Shown here: one piece after another, positions 58,289 through 64,000 of the stretch
How positions within the stretch are numbered: the first letter of the stretch is position 1
How the letters are laid out: the number at the start of each line of letters is the position of its first letter
From: Neorhodopirellula lusitana
GTDB taxonomy: Bacteria > Planctomycetota > Planctomycetia > Pirellulales > Pirellulaceae
Assembly (NCBI RefSeq): GCF_900182915.1
Contig: NZ_FXUG01000003.1
Coordinates: 186,001 to 250,000 of the forward strand
Direction: 5' to 3'
DNA length: 64,000 nt
The notes under the pieces: model-generated
What the model saw: the letters and a program-made list of their open reading frames with translations, nothing else
What the model was told of the DNA's origin: nothing
Databases searched by the model: none
Translations under genes and position numbers: made by a program

Positions 58289-61200
58289 ATGAATCCTCGT
58301 CAGTCTTCCCAACCGTCGTCGGATAGCTCTCCTTCTTTGGACGTGCAAGGTCCAGCATCCAAACGCGCCCGCCGCCGGAAAACCACTCGGTCAAAGCGTC
58401 CGTCCAACCGGCGACTCACCGTCGAAGGTCTCGAACGCCGACAACTGCTCGCGGCTAACTCGATCGGCGCATTCAGCAACATCGACGAATACGATGGTCC
58501 TCGGAACGTCGGCTCGGCCACCGCCTTCACTTACAACGAACGCGAAGACAGCGGCGAGTTCGGCGAGAACGATAGCCGCTTCACGTCTGAACTGGTTCCT
58601 CTTGGCAACGCGTCGGGCCAACGTGACACCGTCAACGTGGTCGGTTCGGTTGGCTTCGAAGTTGGCAACGCTGGTGGATTCATCACCGACTTGGACTTCT
58701 ACAGCTTCGATCTGCAAGCGGGCGACATTCTCGACATTGCCGGATTCGGCGCGGTGTCATCATTCCAGCTCTACATGCCCAATGACCTCAGCGCTGCTCC
58801 TTTGGAAGCTCAATCGCTAGCGGGTCAAGTTTGGATTTCGCAAGATGGTCCCGCTGATGATACCGTGGCGAGGATCTCGGACTCCTATCCGATCGACTCA
58901 CCATTGCAGACACTTGGCAACGTCAACCTTGCTCAGGTAGTTCCTTACGATGGTATCTACACCATCGGCGTTTCAGCTCAAACAATCAATTCCAGCTACA
59001 CGTTGGGTCTTCGCACCTATCGTCCGGTTACCGAAAGCCTTGGTTCGGGACAATCGCAAATTGTGTATTTGGATTACGGCGGGGGTGTTGTTGCTCGTGA
59101 TGAATTTAACAACTCGCTTGCTGAACCTGGAGTATTCCAAGGCGGGGTGTTTGTCATTCCACCTATTACACAAACGCTCGAAGACGCTGGCTTAATCGCG
59201 ACTCCTGCTCGGTATGTTGAAGTCACTGACTACATCACCGAAACCGTCATGGAACAGTTCGCCGACGTCGGCAACTACACGGGCAACGGCGACTACGACA
59301 GCACGTTCAATCCCGGCGACTATGGGGTTTCCATTCTCAACAGCTACACCGATCAGGCTGAGTACCTGTCACTGGTGAGCGCCGGCGTTCCCGTCACTCG
59401 AGTTGTGTTCGGTTCGTCAACAAGCTTCGCAGACATTGCCGATGCACCTCTTGGACTCGCTCCAACTATTGACATCGGCAACTTCGACCTCGGTGAAACC
59501 GTACTCGTCTTCGTTGACAGCGAAGTGACCGCTGCAGCCGCAGTCACGCACAGTGAGGCGTTCAGTGACTTTGAAGTCCTTGGACTTGAAATTGGAGCAA
59601 CAACGAGCCAAGAACTGGGACACGTCTTTGGTCTTCTTAATACGAATAGCACCAATCTAGTTCCATCGCTGATCGACAGCGATGGAGGCCTTGATGCTGA
59701 AAACGGACTCGGTGTCGGCGTCGACGGCATCCTGGGTACAATCGACGACGTCACCCCTCGGTTTCGCACTGACCTAGCCGATGTCGACAGCGGAATCACC
59801 TACGGCCGACTCTTTAGCGGTGAATCACTCGCTCACTCACTTTCAACCGGTACATCCGGTGGTGGTGGCGGTGGCAGCGTGGTTGGTACCGTCTACAACG
59901 ACGCCAATGGCAACGGAAGCTTCGTCGGCGACTCAGGCCTCTCCGGCGTCACTGTCTTCTTAGACCTGGACAGCGATGGCGTTCAGGACACCGGCGAACC
60001 CGCAACGCTTAGCGGTGCTGATGGCACCTATTCGCTCACCGGGCCCCAAGGCACTTACACGTTGATCGCTGTAACGCCGAGCAACCTTTCGACATCAGGC
60101 ACCCTGACTACATCCCAAACGATCACGATCGGACAGTCTGCGGTGACGGCCAACTTTGGCTTCTCGCAGATTGCTCCTGATATCTCTGGGTTCAAGTTCT
60201 CGGACGCCAACAGCGACGGTGTCTTCAATACAGGGGATAGCGGCGTTGCCGGTGCGTACATCTACGCTGACCTTGATGGCGACAATCGTCCTGACTTGTT
60301 CGAACCCTATGACATCACCGACGAAAACGGTGCTTACTCACTGAGTATCCCGTCGTCCAGCATCGGACAAACCTTCGCAGTTCGCGAAGTCGAACTTCCC
60401 GGTTTCCAAGCGACTCTCCCTGTTGGTGGCGAACATATCGTTTCCTACACTGGAAGCCCGCTGACCGGCACTTACGACTTTGGTGGAAACCCCTCACGCG
60501 ATTTCGGCGATGCTCCGGACACTTACTTAACGTCCAGTAGCGTTGGAGGCGCAAGCCACGGCATCGATTCGAGGATTCAAATTGGGGCCAGTATCGACAG
60601 TGAAATTGACGGTGCCCCCTCAACGGATGCACTCGGCGACGACGTCGTCAATTTCTCCACCGGTGCCATTGACGACGAAGATGGCGTTGTCGAACTTCGG
60701 CCAATCAACTTAGTTAGCTCCGGCCAATTCAATGTTTCACTGACCAACACGTCGGGAAGCACCGGCTACCTCCAAGCCTGGGTCGACTTCAACGCCGATG
60801 GTGACTTCACCGATTTCGGCGAACAAGTCGTCACCAACGGCATCTACGGCACCGGCACCGCGACCATCGATGTGCCGCTGCCCGCTGGCTTTGATGCGGC
60901 CTCTGTGACCGCAAATGGTTCGCTCAGTACGTATGCACGATTCCGCTATAGCTTGACGCCCGGACTGGGTGCAGGCGGTGCAGCCGACACCGGCGAAGTG
61001 GAAGATTATCAGATTCGCATTCTGGAATCCGATCAACTCGCCAACGACGACACCAACGTCCAAGTGCCGCGTAACTCGTCGAACTTCCTGATCGACGTTC
61101 TAGCCAATGACCTGAACGCGACCGACAATCCGTTGATCATCACCAGTGCCACCAGTTCCGTCGCCGGAAGTTTGGTCACCATCGGTGCAGGAGCCGCTGG

Positions 61201-63502
61201 CCAGCAAACTCTGCTGTACACTCCCGCCAGCGACTACACCGGCCTGGACACGATCACCTACTTCGTAGTCGACCAAAACGGCAACACGGACTCCGCTACG
61301 GTGTCCCTCAATGTAGTCTTCCAATCGGCCAACCCAATCGCCGTTGATGACATCTACCAGATCGAAAGCAACGAAACGGGCATTCCGCTCAACGTGCTCA
61401 GCAACGACGTCCAATCGACTAACGGAACTCTGTCGATCACTTCGTTCACCCAAGGCAGCCAAGGTGGAGTGGTCACAACGACTACCGGCCAACAAGGCCT
61501 TCGTTACACTCCCGCATCGGGGAACACGGTATCGGAACAGTTCACCTACACCGTGATCGATTCCGCCGGGGTGACTTCGACCGCAAACGTCACTGTGATT
61601 CTGACTCCGGAATCCGCAGCGAACGACAAAGCCAGTTTCAAGATCGAAATCCTTGATCAGAACAACGACACCGAACTGCTAACCTTGCAGGCCGGCCAAA
61701 CCTTCCGCGTTCGAATCTCGGTTGACGATATCGCCAGTGCAGATTCAGACTTAGTCCAAGGGGTTCAATCCGCTTACACTGACTTGCTTTACACGTCCGA
61801 GTTGGTGACCCCAGTCGATACTGACCCTTCGGATGCTTTCCCATTCGATATCACCTTTGGCCCCAAATTCGCCACACCATCGTTCTCGCTGGGCAACACG
61901 CTCACGCCAGGTCTGTATGACGAAATTGGTGCAACCCAGTCCACGATCAACCTGGATACGATCGGTACTTCCGACGACCTCGCGTCGCATACTGGTTTCA
62001 CTGAACTGTTCACGTTGACCATGCAAGCAACCGGCACCGGCTTGGCTCTGTTCCAAACGGACCCAACCGAAGCTGCGGTCGCCGAAACCATCCTGATCCC
62101 CGAAGACGGTGTGCTTCCAACAGCATTGGCCTTCGACGAGATCGAATACGATTCTCGCACAATCGAGATCGTTCCCGCGGGTTCTGGACTCCCCGTCGCC
62201 TTGGATGACTCATATCCCGCCGGTGGCCAAGCTATCTCGGGCAGTTCGACAGTCATCCTGGACGTCCTTGCCAACGATGCCCAAATCGGCAGCAGCACGA
62301 TCACGGACATTCAAATCCAAAGTGCTCCGGCGAACGGATCCATCGCGATCAGCACCAACGGCACGACGGACCCCAGCGACGACAAGGTGCTTTACACGCC
62401 CACCAGTGGCTTCACCGGATACGACGAGTTCAGCTACAGCATCACTGTCCAAAGTGACAGTTTCGGAACGGTTAGCTCGATTGCGAACGTCAGCGTCGTC
62501 ACCGGGCAAATCGCGAATCCGCAAGCTCAGTACGACTTCACTTTCGTCGATGAAGACGGAAATGAAATCACTCAAATTGCGACGGGAGAACGGTTCGGGC
62601 TTCGCATCGATGCAATCGACCTCGATGATTTTGGCAACGCGACCACCGACGCGGTCTTTGCCGGCTTCCTTGACATCCTTTACAACTCGTCTTTGATCGA
62701 GACCATTGCGGTTGACAATGGTGGGGATCCAAACCTCTTCGATTTCGACGTGGAATTTGATCCACAGTTCCTGCTGTCTTCTGCCGTCGGCTCGGCTGAT
62801 TACCCAGGTATCGTCGACGAATTCGGATCCAACAAGAGCGGCACTGGCGGTTCGGGAACTGAGTTGGCAACGGTTTACTTCCGTGCACTGCAAACGGGAA
62901 CCGCAACGGTTACCGGTTCACCCGCTGACCGCTCACCCTTCCAAGACACACTGCTGGATAACGTTGATACTCCGGTACCAGTAGAGAACATCCTCTACGA
63001 TTCCGAATCGATCCTGATCACCAGCGGAAGTTCAACAACGGGCTCCGGTGAACCCCTTCACAACAACGCGATCCCAGCGGACGTCAACGGCGACAACCTC
63101 GTCACCGCGATCGACGCATTGTTGGTCATCAACGAGATGTCTCGAATGCATGCTGAAGGCGAATCCGCCTCGGCATCGGTTGCTCGACCTTACTATCACG
63201 ATGTGAACGGAGACGGTTACGTCTCGGCGATTGATGCCCTTCGGGTTATCAATCAGCTCAACACATCCAACGTCGCTTCGAGCGAACCACTTGCAGCAGC
63301 ACCAGTCGCTAACGCCACTACCAATGCTGATCGAGTGCTCGACGAATCGATTGAGTCACTTGCTCAAGATGCCAAGATCGTCGGCGGTGCGTCGTCTGTC
63401 GAAGACGCTTCCATCGTTAGCGTGGCATCTGACTCATCAACGTCTACCGACGACGATGATGACTTGCTAAGCCTGTTGGCTGACGACATCTCACAGCAAT
63501 AG
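58289..63502 (+). CDS. giant modular surface protein, LEPR-XLL signal, dockerin end
   Basis: This protein has 1737 residues. A basic N-terminus leads to LERRQLLAA at 48-56, a variant of the planctomycete LEPR-XLL sorting motif. Further domains, at approximate positions: PPC-like beta domain 120-250; a metzincin-like region 260-470 with QELGHVFGLLN at 441-451, where two zinc histidines are replaced; SdrD-type B repeats 530-735 (VVGTVYNDANGNGSF, ISGFKFSDANSDGVF); GEVED domain 738-912 (DFGDAPDTY, LQAWVDFNADGDF); cadherin-like modules 917-1010, 1013-1105 and 1302-1410; cohesin-like modules 1113-1300 and 1410-1585; and a type I dockerin 1597-1655 with two DVNGDxxVxAIDAL calcium loops. It is probably exported and part of the cell surface or matrix. 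Confidence 0.9.
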   Translation: MNPRQSSQPSSDSSPSLDVQGPASKRARRRKTTRSKRPSNRRLTVEGLERRQLLAANSIGAFSNIDEYDGPRNVGSATAFTYNEREDSGEFGENDSRFTSELVPLGNASGQRDTVNVVGSVGFEVGNAGGFITDLDFYSFDLQAGDILDIAGFGAVSSFQLYMPNDLSAAPLEAQSLAGQVWISQDGPADDTVARISDSYPIDSPLQTLGNVNLAQVVPYDGIYTIGVSAQTINSSYTLGLRTYRPVTESLGSGQSQIVYLDYGGGVVARDEFNNSLAEPGVFQGGVFVIPPITQTLEDAGLIATPARYVEVTDYITETVMEQFADVGNYTGNGDYDSTFNPGDYGVSILNSYTDQAEYLSLVSAGVPVTRVVFGSSTSFADIADAPLGLAPTIDIGNFDLGETVLVFVDSEVTAAAAVTHSEAFSDFEVLGLEIGATTSQELGHVFGLLNTNSTNLVPSLIDSDGGLDAENGLGVGVDGILGTIDDVTPRFRTDLADVDSGITYGRLFSGESLAHSLSTGTSGGGGGGSVVGTVYNDANGNGSFVGDSGLSGVTVFLDLDSDGVQDTGEPATLSGADGTYSLTGPQGTYTLIAVTPSNLSTSGTLTTSQTITIGQSAVTANFGFSQIAPDISGFKFSDANSDGVFNTGDSGVAGAYIYADLDGDNRPDLFEPYDITDENGAYSLSIPSSSIGQTFAVREVELPGFQATLPVGGEHIVSYTGSPLTGTYDFGGNPSRDFGDAPDTYLTSSSVGGASHGIDSRIQIGASIDSEIDGAPSTDALGDDVVNFSTGAIDDEDGVVELRPINLVSSGQFNVSLTNTSGSTGYLQAWVDFNADGDFTDFGEQVVTNGIYGTGTATIDVPLPAGFDAASVTANGSLSTYARFRYSLTPGLGAGGAADTGEVEDYQIRILESDQLANDDTNVQVPRNSSNFLIDVLANDLNATDNPLIITSATSSVAGSLVTIGAGAAGQQTLLYTPASDYTGLDTITYFVVDQNGNTDSATVSLNVVFQSANPIAVDDIYQIESNETGIPLNVLSNDVQSTNGTLSITSFTQGSQGGVVTTTTGQQGLRYTPASGNTVSEQFTYTVIDSAGVTSTANVTVILTPESAANDKASFKIEILDQNNDTELLTLQAGQTFRVRISVDDIASADSDLVQGVQSAYTDLLYTSELVTPVDTDPSDAFPFDITFGPKFATPSFSLGNTLTPGLYDEIGATQSTINLDTIGTSDDLASHTGFTELFTLTMQATGTGLALFQTDPTEAAVAETILIPEDGVLPTALAFDEIEYDSRTIEIVPAGSGLPVALDDSYPAGGQAISGSSTVILDVLANDAQIGSSTITDIQIQSAPANGSIAISTNGTTDPSDDKVLYTPTSGFTGYDEFSYSITVQSDSFGTVSSIANVSVVTGQIANPQAQYDFTFVDEDGNEITQIATGERFGLRIDAIDLDDFGNATTDAVFAGFLDILYNSSLIETIAVDNGGDPNLFDFDVEFDPQFLLSSAVGSADYPGIVDEFGSNKSGTGGSGTELATVYFRALQTGTATVTGSPADRSPFQDTLLDNVDTPVPVENILYDSESILITSGSSTTGSGEPLHNNAIPADVNGDNLVTAIDALLVINEMSRMHAEGESASASVARPYYHDVNGDGYVSAIDALRVINQLNTSNVASSEPLAAAPVANATTNADRVLDESIESLAQDAKIVGGASSVEDASIVSVASDSSTSTDDDDDLLSLLADDISQQ

Positions 63503-63527
63503 CATTTGCATTGCTGGAAAACACAGG

Positions 63528-63572
63528 ATGCAATCGGCTGACGTGCCCCTCAGCCCGGTTGCATTTTGTTTC
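63528..63572 (+). terminator. terminator after the giant surface gene
   Basis: ATGCAA-CGGCTGA pairs with TCAGCC-TTGCAT with small internal mismatches and is followed by TTTGTTT. It lies 26 bp after the stop, between convergent genes. Confidence 0.75.
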
Positions 63573-63588
63573 GATCACAACGCTTCGG

Positions 63589-64000
63589 TTAGCGAACGCG
63601 ACACTTGAATTCAATCAAGACACTGTCGCCGACGGCTAACTCTTCTTTCAGCGTCCAGCTTAGCTGCGTTGAACCGGCGTCGTTGGGACGACTTTCAAAC
63701 TCAGCTTGGATACTGGCGGATTGACTGTCGGCGACGTAGGCCAATCGAGTTGTCAAATTGTCGGTCACAACCACATTAGACACTGCCGAATCGCCTACGT
63801 TTTGCAATCGTAGGGCGAACGTCACTTCGTCCCCGATTCCCGCGTGCTGTTTATCAGCCAATTTGATCAGGTTTAATCGGCCCGCGTCGGGGAAGTCATA
63901 GACGACTAACGAATCCACATTCTGATCACGTGTCAAAACGGGTGGTTTCAGGTCAAGAATCTCGACCTCAACGGACTCATCAATAGTCCAAGTGCTAGCC
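63589..64000 (-). CDS. DUF11-type repeat protein, C-terminal part
   Basis: The last 137 codons are visible, open to the right window edge with no stop or certain start. The text RLNLIKLADKQHAGIGDEVTFALRLQN, then NVVVTDNLTTRLAYV, is a DUF11 (conserved repeat) domain with an Ig-like fold. The end LAVGDSVLIEFKCRV completes the domain. Such repeats occur in large exported planctomycete proteins. It converges on the giant protein, so two surface-protein genes may lie side by side. Confidence 0.85.
   Translation of the reverse strand, partial: ASTWTIDESVEVEILDLKPPVLTRDQNVDSLVVYDFPDAGRLNLIKLADKQHAGIGDEVTFALRLQNVGDSAVSNVVVTDNLTTRLAYVADSQSASIQAEFESRPNDAGSTQLSWTLKEELAVGDSVLIEFKCRVR

Overview
The window looks like chromosome of a planctomycete of the Rhodopirellula/Pirellulaceae type. 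The evidence is a LEPR-XLL-like secretion signal at the N-terminus of a 1737-residue modular surface protein (58289-63502), a split tuf/secE/nusG/rplK and rpoBC arrangement, an S10-spc ribosomal cluster without rpmD, long protein-specific N- and C-terminal extensions, and wide AT-poor spacers. Species cannot be fixed from the sequence alone. No phage, insertion sequence, CRISPR array or rRNA operon was seen.

Layout. 1-9788 (minus): the S10-spc ribosomal operon, rpsJ to rplO, with rplO cut by the window edge. About 10125-12359 (minus): a decayed lactate-utilisation operon, lutA then lutB, broken by many frameshifts, stops and deletions. 12721-15038 (plus): a membrane HEAT-repeat protein and an FHA-domain protein. 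15768-19153 (plus): an Mla-type lipid transport operon (permease, ATPase, MCE protein). 19304-21934: a family 2 glycosyltransferase, a possible tiny basic protein, a spacer with a faint selD-like remnant, and rimI. 22127-26255 (minus): tRNA-Thr(UGU), tRNA-Tyr, tRNA-Gly, tRNA-Thr(GGU), tuf, tRNA-Trp, secE, nusG, rplK, closed by a strong terminator. This is the E. coli tufB-region order, but rplA, rplJ and rplL do not follow.

26562-38681: rsmG, cysD and cysNC (sulfate activation), a secreted M3 peptidase, a histidine phosphatase overlapping typA, a nucleotide-sugar epimerase-like protein, a DUF1499 protein and rarA starting 5 bp apart head to head. 38917-40422 (minus): malQ. 41042-49283 (plus): rpoB and rpoC, closed by a canonical terminator. 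50054-51184 (plus): an ArsM-like methyltransferase behind a spacer with three perfect inverted repeats. 51318-57822: an AAA+ ATPase with a zinc-ribbon tail, gyrA with a repetitive N-terminal extension, an acylphosphatase and a serine/threonine kinase. 58289-64000: the giant surface protein and, convergent to it, the C-terminal end of a DUF11-type protein.

Most of the window is housekeeping: translation, transcription, replication and repair, sulfur assimilation and envelope lipid transport. The more unusual material is the lut operon caught in decay, an apparently inactivated metalloprotease motif inside the giant protein, short in-frame tandem duplications that recur in unrelated proteins and spacers, a dispersed spacer motif, and the dyads before the ArsM-like gene. 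I did not find a convincing new multi-gene system.
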